A stretch of 64,000 nucleotides of DNA from JADJXV01 sp046328995 (lineage in GTDB: Bacteria > Bacteroidota > Ignavibacteria > Kapaibacteriales > UBA961), in assembly GCA_046328995.1 (NCBI GenBank), contig JAXLVN010000002.1, forward strand, positions 1,156,305 to 1,220,304, written 5' to 3'. Numbering within the stretch: position 1 is the first letter of the stretch; every line of letters starts with the position of its first letter. A program made the position numbers and the translations under genes. The notes beneath the pieces were generated by a model. It was not told the origin of the DNA. It made no database searches and saw only the letters and a list, made by a program, of their open reading frames with translations. Of this stretch, positions 36,041-45,264 are shown piece after piece.

Positions 36041-37060
36041 ATGTCGCAATTCTCCAAACTCAAGACAATTTCCAAACAGAATATTCATGTAGAGCAATTA
36101 CTGTCGTCCCCTGTACAGCTCCGGGCGGTCGTCGGCGGTAAATGTCTGGGTAATGCCATTACCGATAAAAATCTTCACCGACCACAGCTCGCGCTGGCCG
36201 GATTTGTGGAGCTTTTTACATTTCATCGTGTGCAAATATTTGGTAATACAGAGATTTATTACCTTAAAAGTCTCTCTGAAGAGGCACGTCGCAAGGCATT
36301 TGAGACGATTACAGGATTCCCGATACCGTGTATTATTCTGACCAATAATCATGAGCTGGAGCCCGAACTCCTCGAAATTGCCGAACGTCGAAATATTGCC
36401 GTTCTCACGACCGAATTTGAAACTACAAAGTCGTCGTATCTGCTCTCCGAGTTTTTGGATGATCAATTTGCCCAGCAAGTCGTGCTCCACGGTTCTTTTG
36501 TCGATGTCTATGGCGTGGGCGTCCTCCTCACCGGCCGAAGCGGTATCGGCAAGAGTGAAATCGCACTCGATCTCATCGAACGTGGGCATCGGTTAGTCGC
36601 TGATGATATCGTGTATTTTACCAAAAAAAGAGAAAGTGTGCTCATGGGGACGGGTACGAATCTCTCGAAACATTTCATGGAAATCCGCGGACTCGGGATT
36701 ATTGATGTTGAACGGATGTTCGGCATACGCGCCATTCGCTTCCAAAAGCGCCTCGAAATTATTGTCGAACTCGAAGAATGGGTCAAGGATAATGAATACA
36801 CACGTACCGGACTCGAAGAAGCCCCGCTTTCCATCATCGGCGTCGATGTGGCATCGGTGAAGTTGCCGCTCTTCCCCGGGAAAAATGTAACGGTGATAAC
36901 GGAGGTTATTGCATTGAATTACCTCCTTCGTACCTATGGTTATAATGCCGCTAAGGTCTTTGCCGAGCGCCTTCAGGAGCAGATATTTTTACGCAAAAAA
37001 GACAAGTCCACGGTCTATGACCAGCGCTCGGTCACGTATTTTCAAAGTGATGATGAATAA
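36041..37060 (+). CDS. hprK: HPr kinase/phosphorylase
   Basis: Bifunctional enzyme that phosphorylates or dephosphorylates a regulatory serine of HPr-type proteins. The 339 residues contain an N-terminal domain (about 1-140) and a C-terminal kinase domain with the P-loop GRSGIGKSEIALDLIERGHR (about 165). The HprK signature FMEIRGLGIIDVERMFGIRA lies at about 212-232. Both catalytic regions look intact. HPr itself is not encoded in the window; the nearest PTS gene is ptsN, 45 bp downstream. An HprK plus EIIA without sugar permeases suggests a regulatory rather than sugar-uptake PTS. Confidence 0.96.
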   Translation: MSQFSKLKTISKQNIHVEQLLSSPVQLRAVVGGKCLGNAITDKNLHRPQLALAGFVELFTFHRVQIFGNTEIYYLKSLSEEARRKAFETITGFPIPCIILTNNHELEPELLEIAERRNIAVLTTEFETTKSSYLLSEFLDDQFAQQVVLHGSFVDVYGVGVLLTGRSGIGKSEIALDLIERGHRLVADDIVYFTKKRESVLMGTGTNLSKHFMEIRGLGIIDVERMFGIRAIRFQKRLEIIVELEEWVKDNEYTRTGLEEAPLSIIGVDVASVKLPLFPGKNVTVITEVIALNYLLRTYGYNAAKVFAERLQEQIFLRKKDKSTVYDQRSVTYFQSDDE

Positions 37061-37105
37061 ATCGCTTGGATAGAATTTTAGTAACTTAAATACTCCTGTA
37101 GAATT

Positions 37106-37570
37106 ATGAAAATAACGGATATTCTCCAAAAAAACTCCATCCTCGTCCATCGAGCAATCCAAACAAAAGAAGAAGCCCTCACGGTGATGGTACAGACACT
37201 TGCGCAATCAGGGCAAATTTCCGACCCTGCCGAAGTGCAGCGCGTGGTATGGGAGCGAGAAGCGATTATGTCCACCGGTATCGGGAAGGGATTCGCGCTT
37301 CCGCATGGCAAAACAAATTCTGTGGCCGATACGGTAGGGTGCTTTCTCACACTCGCAGCTCCGATTAATTTTGATGCTCTCGACGGTCTGCCGGTCACTA
37401 CGATATTTATGCTCATTGGTCGTGAAAATACCGTGGGAACTCATCTCAGGATGCTGAGCCGAATTTCCCGCCTGATGAATAACGACAGCTTCCGCTCTGA
37501 AGTACAGTCGGCAGAGTCTAGTGAGGCAATTCTGGCATTATTCGAACGTGAAGAATCTACTATGTTTTAA
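37106..37570 (+). CDS. ptsN: PTS EIIA-Ntr-type regulatory protein
   Basis: 154 residues of the mannitol/fructose-type EIIA fold. Family blocks are KITDILQKNSILVHRAIQTK, EREAIMSTGIGKGFALPHGK (phosphorylated His near residue 66) and LTLAAPINFDALDGLPVTTI. The protein stands alone rather than fused to EIIB/C, like the nitrogen-type regulator PtsN. It follows hprK by 45 bp and probably accepts phosphate from a Ser-regulated HPr made elsewhere. In this group such proteins likely set carbon, nitrogen or potassium balance; the exact target is not shown by the sequence. Confidence 0.93.
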   Translation: MKITDILQKNSILVHRAIQTKEEALTVMVQTLAQSGQISDPAEVQRVVWEREAIMSTGIGKGFALPHGKTNSVADTVGCFLTLAAPINFDALDGLPVTTIFMLIGRENTVGTHLRMLSRISRLMNNDSFRSEVQSAESSEAILALFEREESTMF

Positions 37571-37588
37571 ACTATCCATGTCTTTTTT

Positions 37589-37996
37589 ATGAAAAAATTC
37601 CTTGCTTTTGTAGTGGTATGTACTGTTGGAGCATTCTCTAATCTTCTTGCACAAGCACCGGCAGCCCAAGATGATACTAAAAAACAACTCATTAAAATTC
37701 TCGACGATCAGACTCATTCCCTCGTCAAAAATTACGACGGACAGCTCCGAAACCTCGTCAAGCAGTTCGATGAAAATGCAAAAGGTATGCTCCAAAATCA
37801 AAAAGAGCAAATCAAAGTACTCCAGGAAAGTCTGAACCAAATCTCCAAGCAGCTCGAAGAACAGCTCAAGCAGCTCGCCGAGCAGACTGCCAAGCTCAAT
37901 CAACGATTCGACGAACAAGTCAAAACGCTGAACAAACAGCTCGATGAACAGACCCAAAGACTCACAAAACAAGTCGAAGAAGGCGAGAAAAAGTAA
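37589..37996 (+). CDS. Exported coiled-coil protein
   Basis: 135 residues with a signal peptide (MKKFLAFVVVCTVGAFSNLL, cleaved after AQA). Nearly all the rest is one long amphipathic helix built on heptads, with repeated blocks such as QLEEQLKQLAEQTAKLNQ and DEQVKTLNKQLDEQTQRLTK. It has no Cys lipobox. It is likely a periplasmic coiled-coil dimer or trimer. The gene starts 18 bp after ptsN and is followed by a terminator, so it is the last gene of the hpf-hprK-ptsN transcript. Role unknown. Confidence 0.75.
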   Translation: MKKFLAFVVVCTVGAFSNLLAQAPAAQDDTKKQLIKILDDQTHSLVKNYDGQLRNLVKQFDENAKGMLQNQKEQIKVLQESLNQISKQLEEQLKQLAEQTAKLNQRFDEQVKTLNKQLDEQTQRLTKQVEEGEKK

Positions 37997-38024
37997 CTGA
38001 CTGATTTCATATAGAAATAATACA

Positions 38025-38056
38025 GCAAAAGCCGGTTGATTCAACCGGCTTTTTGT
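38025..38056 (+). terminator. Terminator at the end of the hprK-ptsN transcript
   Basis: AAAAGCCGGTTGA pairs with TCAACCGGCTTTT, followed by TTTTT. It lies about 30 bp after the coiled-coil gene. Confidence 0.85.
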
Positions 38057-38132
38057 CTGTTGGGAATATGTCTCGTCGGTATCATCAGTACCGCGGCATC
38101 TCTTCACCCTCGATATGCACTTCCGGAGCTCA

Positions 38133-39389
38133 TCACCCCGTACTCTCCGGCCGCTCAAGCGTAATCACCGTGATTTCCGGTTCGATGGCGATCCGTATCG
38201 GCGGTCCTACCATCCCGATACCGCGATTGACATAGAGCGATTGATCTTTGTCGGTATATAAGCCCGCCCATTGCTCATAAACCACGCGCGCAAAACTATA
38301 ATCTTCACCCAACAGATGGACTCCGACTTGTCCGCCATGTGTATGACCTGAAAGCATCAGATCTACAGGTATTTTACCACGCACTTGTTTATCCCAAAAC
38401 GTGGGGTCATGCGCAAGGAGAATCGTAGGATTAGAGGTGTTGAGCCCACTCATGGCATCTCCCAGACGTCCGAAATTCTGCCCGAGACCCGTATTATCTA
38501 TTCCGGCAAGATTCAGTGTCGCACCATCGACAGAAATGGTGGTGTTGTTATTGACTAATAGATGAAGCCCGGTAGAACGTAGTCCCGCCTTGAGGAGCTC
38601 ATGGTCTTCCGGGGACATATAATGATCATGATTACCCATCGAGCCATATACACCGAGCGGAGCTTTTAATTTGGATAATTCCTGATGCGTGACCTTGAGT
38701 TCGTCCGCACGGAAATTCACATAATCACCTGTAATAACAATCAGATCCGGCTTGTGAGAATCGATCAGTCGGCGTACTTCCTGAAAAGGTCGGTGCGACA
38801 CGAACGAACCGGAATGAATATCCGAAATCTGGATAATTTTGAGTCCGCTCAGCTGTGAAGGCAGTCCTGCTATCTTTACCGTCTGATAATATGACTGAAA
38901 GTCAAATGCCGTACGGAACATACCATTCGTTGCAATTGCAAATGGCGCCGCCGCCGCCGTCCATGCTACTTTTTCGAGAAAATCACGTCGAGGTGTGGAG
39001 GGTATTTCGACGTCTTGATTAATGGTGGTGCTAGGGACTCTGGGGGTACTACGAAGGATTTTTCGATAGATGAGTAGAAATAATCTGCCAATATCTTTTA
39101 GTAGCAAGGCTAAAGAAATCAATAGTTTCGGTAAAAACCACAGAACGGTAATCAGCTGGAATGTTCGCTTGGCGGGTGCGTCAAACCCAAACGAACTCTG
39201 CAGCATCGGGCTCGAATACAATGTACCGAGGAGGACGAGCCCGGCAATCACCCACGGCAATTGATAAAGCAGTGGAGAATATCCGCGGCGCTTGACGAAT
39301 TTCTGCCAATTGTAGAGTACATAATAGTCAACGAGTATTTGCAGGGTAACGGTAAAGAACCAAAACATTGAAAACCGAGCAGGATTCAT
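38133..39389 (-). CDS. Membrane metallophosphoesterase (YkuE/YaeI-like)
   Basis: 418 residues. The first 120 residues hold about four transmembrane helices. A linker with a basic segment (PSTPRRDFLEKVAWTAAAAP) resembles a twin-arginine-like patch, but it is internal. The calcineurin-type phosphoesterase domain has all metal ligands: QISDIHSGSF (about residue 190), ITGDYVN (about 220), GSMGNHDHYMS (about 256), LLAHDP and LSGHTHGGQVG (about 352). Similar proteins hydrolyse phospholipids, such as YkuE and the UDP-diacylglucosamine hydrolase relatives. Substrate here is unknown; an envelope lipid phosphate is plausible. Confidence 0.88.
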   Translation of the reverse strand: MNPARFSMFWFFTVTLQILVDYYVLYNWQKFVKRRGYSPLLYQLPWVIAGLVLLGTLYSSPMLQSSFGFDAPAKRTFQLITVLWFLPKLLISLALLLKDIGRLFLLIYRKILRSTPRVPSTTINQDVEIPSTPRRDFLEKVAWTAAAAPFAIATNGMFRTAFDFQSYYQTVKIAGLPSQLSGLKIIQISDIHSGSFVSHRPFQEVRRLIDSHKPDLIVITGDYVNFRADELKVTHQELSKLKAPLGVYGSMGNHDHYMSPEDHELLKAGLRSTGLHLLVNNNTTISVDGATLNLAGIDNTGLGQNFGRLGDAMSGLNTSNPTILLAHDPTFWDKQVRGKIPVDLMLSGHTHGGQVGVHLLGEDYSFARVVYEQWAGLYTDKDQSLYVNRGIGMVGPPIRIAIEPEITVITLERPESTG

Positions 39390-39410
39390 ATCATTGAGAA
39401 TTGATGGGTA

Positions 39411-39449
39411 AAAGAAAAGGGCAAGTCGCTTATCAAAACGCTTGCCCCA
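39411..39449 (-). terminator. Terminator after ftsH
   Basis: On the minus strand GGGCAAGCG pairs with the CGACTTGCCC arm, followed by CTTTTCTTTT. It begins about 20 bp past the ftsH stop. Confidence 0.7.
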
Positions 39450-39467
39450 TTTGTGCGGAAGTGACCG

Positions 39468-41534
39468 TTAGGCGATGGAGCCCTTGGTCGGAGTATTTTG
39501 CAATGGTTTTAGATTGATTTTTGGAGCAAGCTCTTGACCACTAATAATTTGGTCGAGTTCGGCGCCGTCGAGAATTTCCCGTTCGAGAAGAATTTTTGAT
39601 GTCTTATGGAGTAATTCGATATTATCCTGCAAGAGCTGCTCGGATTGCTTCATGGCATCAGTGAGTATGCGGCGTACTTCATTATCGATGATGCGGGCTG
39701 TTTCCTCGCTGTGGTCGCGTGGTTGTGCGATTTCCCGTCCTAGGAACACTTCTTCGTGTTTCGTCGCGAATGTCACCGGTCCTACCACATCGCTCATACC
39801 CCATTCACAGACCATTTTGCGGGCGAGGGACGATGCACGAACGAGGTCACTGCTTGCGCCGGTATTCATTTGTCCGAAGACAATTTTCTCGGCGGCGCGA
39901 CCTGCGAGGAGCACCACAATCTGCGTCTCGATAAACTCTTTGGAATAAGTATGTGCATCTTCTGTCGGGAGATACGATGTCACACCAAGAGCGCGGCCGC
40001 GGGGGATAATCGTTACTTTATGCACAGGATTGCTGTGCGGAAGGAGCTTGCCGGCGAGGGCATGACCCATTTCATGATAGGCAGTTGTTTCTTTTTCTTT
40101 ATCCGAAATCACCATGCTTTTGCGTTCGACACCCATTAAAATCTTATCTTTTGCGCTTTCAAAGTCGAACATCGTCACCGTTTCACCATTCCGGCGGGCG
40201 GCAAAGAGAGCTGCTTCATTGACTAAATTCGCTAAATCTGCTCCCGAGAGACCGGGAGTACCGCGGGCGATAGTTTCCAAATTCACTTCAGAGCTCAGCG
40301 GAATGTGCTTGACATGGACTTTGAGAATTCCTTCACGGCCTTTAACATCCGGGCGGTCGACGACGACCTGGCGGTCGAAGCGTCCCGGACGTAGGAGAGC
40401 GGAGTCGAGAACGTCCGGACGGTTAGTCGCGGCGATAATAATTACGCCTGAATTTTGTTCAAATCCGTCCATTTCAACGAGTAACTGATTGAGGGTTTGT
40501 TCACGTTCGTCATTCCCTCCACCGAGTCCTGCGCCGCGTGAACGTCCGACTGCATCGATTTCATCAATAAAGACAAGGCAGGGAGCGCTTTTTTTGGCTT
40601 GCTCGAAGAGGTCGCGAACGCGGCTTGCGCCGACACCGACAAACATTTCGACGAAGTCAGCGCCGGAGATGGAGAAAAAGGGAACATTTGCTTCGCCGCT
40701 GACAGCGCGGGCGAGGAGAGTTTTGCCGGTGCCCGGAGGTCCGAGGAGCAATACACCGCGGGGAATTTTACCGCCAAGCTTTTGAAATTTCGAGGGCTCT
40801 TTCAGGAACTCAATCACTTCTTCAAGTTCAAATTTCGCTTCATCGGCACCGGCGACATCAGCAAATGTCACACGATTGGCGCCTGTTTCATTCAGAAGTC
40901 GGGCACGGGACTTTCCAAAGGAGAAGATGCCTTTGGGGCCGCCGTTTTGCATGCGGCGCATCATAAACATGATAACGCCGAAGAGGATGACCCATGGGAA
41001 GAGATTAAGTAGGAGCGAGACAAGGAGATTTTCGCTTTCGCGGTAACTCCATGTCATTCCTTTCGAAGCCCAGGTTTCTTCTGTTTTTGAATCCACAACG
41101 CCGAGCTTGGTTGTAAAGTAAGTAATTGGCTTTTCGTGCCCATCGCGGTTGATATTCATTGGCTCGCGCAGGGTGCCGTGAAATTCGAAATCATTCAGCT
41201 GAGATTTCTCAATGACTGCCGAGGCAATTTTACCTTTGGAGAGGAAGTAGGAGTATTCACTGTAGGTCACTTTGACTTCCGAACGTTCTGTAGAATTGAT
41301 ATTGGTGACCAGGAGAATCAAACCAATAATACCTGCTCCAAAAATAAACAGTGATTTCATGACTTTTCCCATTTGGGGGTCGCCGCCATCTTTGGGAAAA
41401 TTAGAATTGTTTGGATTTTTTTGGGGTGGTTTTTTGTCTTTAGGAGTGTTGGGGGTATTCATTTCACTCATCATAAAAGTGGGTAAAAGCGTAAGCCCGG
41501 CTGTACCGGTAAATTTGTAATTGTTGAATGCCAT
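39468..41534 (-). CDS. ftsH: ATP-dependent zinc metalloprotease FtsH
   Basis: Membrane AAA+ protease that degrades misfolded membrane and regulatory proteins. The 688 residues have two transmembrane helices (about 60-80 and 163-185). Walker A GPPGTGKTLLARA is at about 266, with the DEIDAVGR Walker B and the ATNRPDVLDSALLRPGRFDR second region of homology. The zinc motif HEMGHALAG is at about 485. The N-terminus is longer than usual: about 55 residues rich in Pro, Asn and Lys precede the first helix. Start 41534 has an AGGAC-like ribosome-binding site; internal Met residues at 41474/41471 are alternatives. Single gene with its own terminator. Confidence 0.96.
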   Translation of the reverse strand: MAFNNYKFTGTAGLTLLPTFMMSEMNTPNTPKDKKPPQKNPNNSNFPKDGGDPQMGKVMKSLFIFGAGIIGLILLVTNINSTERSEVKVTYSEYSYFLSKGKIASAVIEKSQLNDFEFHGTLREPMNINRDGHEKPITYFTTKLGVVDSKTEETWASKGMTWSYRESENLLVSLLLNLFPWVILFGVIMFMMRRMQNGGPKGIFSFGKSRARLLNETGANRVTFADVAGADEAKFELEEVIEFLKEPSKFQKLGGKIPRGVLLLGPPGTGKTLLARAVSGEANVPFFSISGADFVEMFVGVGASRVRDLFEQAKKSAPCLVFIDEIDAVGRSRGAGLGGGNDEREQTLNQLLVEMDGFEQNSGVIIIAATNRPDVLDSALLRPGRFDRQVVVDRPDVKGREGILKVHVKHIPLSSEVNLETIARGTPGLSGADLANLVNEAALFAARRNGETVTMFDFESAKDKILMGVERKSMVISDKEKETTAYHEMGHALAGKLLPHSNPVHKVTIIPRGRALGVTSYLPTEDAHTYSKEFIETQIVVLLAGRAAEKIVFGQMNTGASSDLVRASSLARKMVCEWGMSDVVGPVTFATKHEEVFLGREIAQPRDHSEETARIIDNEVRRILTDAMKQSEQLLQDNIELLHKTSKILLEREILDGAELDQIISGQELAPKINLKPLQNTPTKGSIA

Positions 41535-41760
41535 ACGTTATGTCCTGAGAAATCGTGGGTTAATGCGACCGCTTCGGCGGGCTTTTGGAGGCAGTGAATC
41601 AGCTGATTTTGAGGGGTTGATGTCACAGCGCCGCCGCTATGACGAATAAACTTTCCTTAAAATTGCCTCGCATGGTAAAATTCCTCTACTTTTCAGAAAT
41701 TTGGGTTCGTCGTATCCTACTCTACAGCATAGTTTGCCATCACTCATGGCTACAACGACA

Positions 41761-41789
41761 AAAAAAAAGCCGCTTTTTCAAGCGGCTTT
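41761..41789 (-). terminator. Terminator of the VIT/VWA gene
   Basis: AAAGCCGCTT / AAGCGGCTTT, 10-bp stem with a 4-nt loop, followed on the minus strand by a run of eight T residues. It starts 28 bp past the stop at 41817. Confidence 0.88.
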
Positions 41790-41816
41790 GAATCGAAGTA
41801 GTAAAGAGGTGATAGG

Positions 41817-43988
41817 TTAGCGAGTAAGAACGACATTAAAGCGAACCGAACCCTTCGTAGTCTTTACTACGATACTGTACATTCCGCTTGATACATCTGC
41901 ACCATTGATGTCATCGCCGTTCCAATCAAGTGTTTTACTCGATAGTAGCATTGAACTGTCGAATGTTTTGACAAGCACACCAAGCGTGTTATAAATTTCT
42001 ACACCCGTTATTTCCATGCCTGCGGCGAGCTCGCTGAATTCCATGTGAATCGAGGAAGTAAATGGATTCGGGAATGCTTTAATCTGTATGGTGCCGGAAT
42101 TGACGACTATCGGTTCGTCAACCGCACTTGGACTACCACCTCCGCCGGTTTCTTTTTTCTCTGGCTGATAGAAGTAATAATCATCCTTGGGCATACGCCA
42201 TGGCTCGAGCGCTAAAAATGCCGTATAGCGCGACAACACACGATTACGCCGGCTGACGTCGATTATTTCTTTAATGACTTCATTCGTAACGACTCCTGTC
42301 TCTAGCTTGTAAATGTAATTCCCATTCCAGATTCTCCGCAGCATACGTGTCGAGTCTTTCTCGGCGATGGTAGTGAATCGAGTTTCTTTGCTGAATGGCT
42401 TGTCCTGATAGAATCCTGTCGCACGGACAACCACCGGTAGCTTGCCGAAGTATCTGCCGACCTGTATAACCATACCGGCGTCTTTTTGGGCCTGCGAAAG
42501 CACCTGATCGTAGCGGGCATAGCAAAAGCCGCTGTCGAGCGTGGTGTAGAGCTCAAGAGATTGAATCTTACCTTCTGCATTATTAATAATTGAAGTAATC
42601 GATGTCGATAGCGTCTTGCCGGCAGCATCGACAAAATATCCGCCCGACCATTTTGTGAGGTAGTCGTAGAGGTAGAAATTACCCGAGTAATACATCGACC
42701 CCTGATAATATTGACGGCGATCGGTAGAATAATCGATACAGTTGATTTGTGCTGAAAAATTTGAGATTTGCGCGATTTCTTCGATGAGGGGATTGGCTAC
42801 TTTATAGTTGCCGATACCGTCTGAACTCGACATCAGGATGATATTTGCGCCTCGCCCCTTGGTACTGACATATTTCAGACCACTCGGCAACGAGAGCTGT
42901 AGGTAAGAAAAGAGTGACAACTGTTCCTCTTTGAGCGTACTGAAGGTGGAATTAATATTCTCGGCCGAGGCGCTGATCCATTGTTCGGATACAAAATGAT
43001 CGCTGCTGTTCGACAGTAAAATATTAAACGAATCCTTCGCCGTGAAATTTGAGCTGAGTGCTGCCTTGAGCTCGGCAAGCACATCTGCTCTGCTGAGACT
43101 CGTCCGCGATGCATCAAAATCAACGATAAAGAGCGTTTTCTTGGCTGCCGTCAGATCCACGGCCTGCTTGGTGAGCATCACCAGCTGATAATAGCCTTCA
43201 TTAGGCTGGTCTTCGTAACATTGGACATAAAAGCCATTTTTGAGGGGGCTCGAGTATTGAAGACTCAAATTTGAGGCGTAATACGTATTTTTTACAGTGA
43301 CTTCCTTGCCTTTTCCATACGTCGGATCGTTGACATCAGTGAAGGTAAGAGCAGGAGTACCATTGTACGCCGGAATGGTAGGCGCCTCCCACGTAGGGTC
43401 TTCAAGAGCAATAATACGATACGAAGGCAGAATCGACTTCGACAGTGACAACAAGCTCGACGGAAGCCAAGACGTCACATTCGTCGCGGACCACGTTGCC
43501 GGCTGCAGCCAGGAAATTTTCACGCGTCTGCTCGAATTACCCGCAAGAGGAAATATTCGGAATTCATAGGAAGTAGCAGAATTTTTATACAAAATCGACG
43601 GGTCCCGCCGGCGGGCTACGATTCCCTCATAAATCTGCTGCGCCTGACCCCTGTCGATGAGCATTGCCTTGACAATCGTATCTTCAACCCAAAGCCAGGA
43701 ATCAATCATCATTGCATTCTGATCAAGCGAAAATTGAAACGCGATTTCGAGCGTATCGGTTACCTTGGTAAATGAAGTGCCCCGCGCAGAAAGATTGAGA
43801 TATAATCCATACTCAAAATATGCGCCGGCCGGCTTGACGGTCAGAACTGCCGAATCGATTGAACCACGGTCAGATCGCCATGTTTGCTTGGGATCAAGAA
43901 CCTGCAATATATTCCCGTATTGCGCCTGCATTGACGCGCATACGGAGAGAAATGTACACAAAAGAACAACGATGATGCGCTTGTCCAT
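41817..43988 (-). CDS. Secreted VIT/VWA-domain protein with T9SS type A sorting domain
   Basis: 723 residues with a signal peptide (IIVVLLCTFLSVCASMQAQ). A VIT-like domain (about 50-180) carries the characteristic IDRGQAQQIYEGIVARRRDP and YEFRIFPLAGNSSRRVKISW. A VWA-like domain follows (about 280-450) in which the metal site reads FIVDFDASRTS, so DxSxS is not intact. A beta-rich region is followed by a C-terminal domain (KAFPNPFTSSIHMEF ... EIYNTLGVLVKTF ... NGADVSSGMYSIVV) that marks it as T9SS cargo. VIT/VWA proteins often act in surface adhesion or as chaperone-like scaffolds; a ligand cannot be named. Own terminator downstream. Confidence 0.85.
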   Translation of the reverse strand: MDKRIIVVLLCTFLSVCASMQAQYGNILQVLDPKQTWRSDRGSIDSAVLTVKPAGAYFEYGLYLNLSARGTSFTKVTDTLEIAFQFSLDQNAMMIDSWLWVEDTIVKAMLIDRGQAQQIYEGIVARRRDPSILYKNSATSYEFRIFPLAGNSSRRVKISWLQPATWSATNVTSWLPSSLLSLSKSILPSYRIIALEDPTWEAPTIPAYNGTPALTFTDVNDPTYGKGKEVTVKNTYYASNLSLQYSSPLKNGFYVQCYEDQPNEGYYQLVMLTKQAVDLTAAKKTLFIVDFDASRTSLSRADVLAELKAALSSNFTAKDSFNILLSNSSDHFVSEQWISASAENINSTFSTLKEEQLSLFSYLQLSLPSGLKYVSTKGRGANIILMSSSDGIGNYKVANPLIEEIAQISNFSAQINCIDYSTDRRQYYQGSMYYSGNFYLYDYLTKWSGGYFVDAAGKTLSTSITSIINNAEGKIQSLELYTTLDSGFCYARYDQVLSQAQKDAGMVIQVGRYFGKLPVVVRATGFYQDKPFSKETRFTTIAEKDSTRMLRRIWNGNYIYKLETGVVTNEVIKEIIDVSRRNRVLSRYTAFLALEPWRMPKDDYYFYQPEKKETGGGGSPSAVDEPIVVNSGTIQIKAFPNPFTSSIHMEFSELAAGMEITGVEIYNTLGVLVKTFDSSMLLSSKTLDWNGDDINGADVSSGMYSIVVKTTKGSVRFNVVLTR

Positions 43989-44331
43989 ACAACCTCCGAG
44001 AAAATGAAAAACAAATGTGAATTACAAGTCTAAATCGTGAAGTAAGCGTCCGAACCGTGAAGCGTTAGGTACGAACCGTCTTGTAAGCGTATGAAATATG
44101 TTGTGTTGTCGGCTGAGTTGATTCCGTGAAATGGAGGGCGCGGTATGTCGCAATGAACGGCAGTGCAGGCACTGCGCTCGGCAATTCCACAGGTTCTTTT
44201 AAGCAGAGGTGCCGGAGCTGCCGCTCCGATACCATATGCTTGGTCGAGAAGAATGTTGATATCGTATGTGCTAGCGGTATAACAATTTCAGAGTACGAAC
44301 CTTACCGCAGAATCACTGCCGTGAGTAAAAA
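43989..44331. other. Gene-free region between the VIT/VWA gene and the desaturase
   Basis: 343 bp without a credible gene. The stretch 44030-44100 contains loose repeats of GTGAAG and CGAACCGT words. I see no promoter, RNA or mobile-element signature. Confidence 0.5.
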
Positions 44332-45255
44332 TCAGAATTTCTTACCCGTATGCTTCGACGTGCGGAAAATATAATCCTCTCCCTTGAGTGACTTTGCCTG
44401 CCGGAACCATTCCGCATACGTTGGAATCGTATCATCCTCGACCTCCACCATGTCCAAACAATACGCCGGCAACCCGGGATACGCATGATGCGCCTGATGA
44501 AGATTGAAATTGAATAAAAAATATCGCGCTATGAAGCTATTTGTACGAAAACTGCGCGTATAAGGGATTTGGTCGGAATAGGGAAGAGGGCGCACCGGAT
44601 CCCCACCCGACACCGGTATCTCAATATGCGAATGCTGCGTGAGAATAATCAATTCCTTCCATACACAACTCAACCCAAACGCAGGAAGAAGATAGTGGAG
44701 AATAAACGGAGAAAACAAGACAAACGCTACAATATAAAAAAGCGCATACACCGTAATCGACACCACCGACGACCTCAATGCCCCCGGCACGACAAACCGT
44801 CGTATCTTGATAATATTCCAGTAATTACTCACCACATACACGAGGTAAAATATCGGAATAAACAGCAGCCAACAGATATTAGCCACCCACCGCATCAGAG
44901 GCGAATCCGATGGCTCAACCGTCTTCTCCGTCGTCGGGTCGAGATCCCGCCAGCCCGTCCACTTGTGATGCAGATTGTGCATCTGCTGCCAAGTGACAAA
45001 CGGAATACCCGATAAGAGCCCCATCAAATTCCCAACTACAATATTCGTACGCCGCGACACAAAAAACTGCAAATGCGCGCATTCATGCAGCAAGATAAAG
45101 GTCTGTACAAAAAAGAAGGAAAGAAGCAGCGTACCCGACCAGTAGGTGAGTGTCGAGCCGAACCCAAATAACCACAAGGATATACCACCAAGCATCATCG
45201 GCGTGATCAAGAACGTGAGGGCTTGTGTTGTACTGGGTTTTGTTTTGGGATGCAT
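44332..45255 (-). CDS. Membrane fatty acid desaturase / hydroxylase-like enzyme
   Basis: 307-residue membrane di-iron enzyme. The histidine boxes are HECAH (about residue 57), HNLHH (about 92) and HQAHH (about 255), embedded among about five hydrophobic helices. This spacing is that of the DesA/beta-carotene ketolase-type FA_desaturase family rather than the stearoyl-CoA type encoded at 23939. Its start is 9 bp after the stop of the acyltransferase gene, so the two are translationally close. Context suggests action on an acyl chain of a lipid made by its neighbours; substrate is unproven. Confidence 0.85.
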   Translation of the reverse strand: MHPKTKPSTTQALTFLITPMMLGGISLWLFGFGSTLTYWSGTLLLSFFFVQTFILLHECAHLQFFVSRRTNIVVGNLMGLLSGIPFVTWQQMHNLHHKWTGWRDLDPTTEKTVEPSDSPLMRWVANICWLLFIPIFYLVYVVSNYWNIIKIRRFVVPGALRSSVVSITVYALFYIVAFVLFSPFILHYLLPAFGLSCVWKELIILTQHSHIEIPVSGGDPVRPLPYSDQIPYTRSFRTNSFIARYFLFNFNLHQAHHAYPGLPAYCLDMVEVEDDTIPTYAEWFRQAKSLKGEDYIFRTSKHTGKKF

Positions 45256-45264
45256 AAGTATCTC

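Noticed and set aside
44126..44374. 82-residue plus-strand ORF upstream of the desaturase stop
   Set aside because: It overlaps the end of the desaturase gene in antisense and has no recognisable features.
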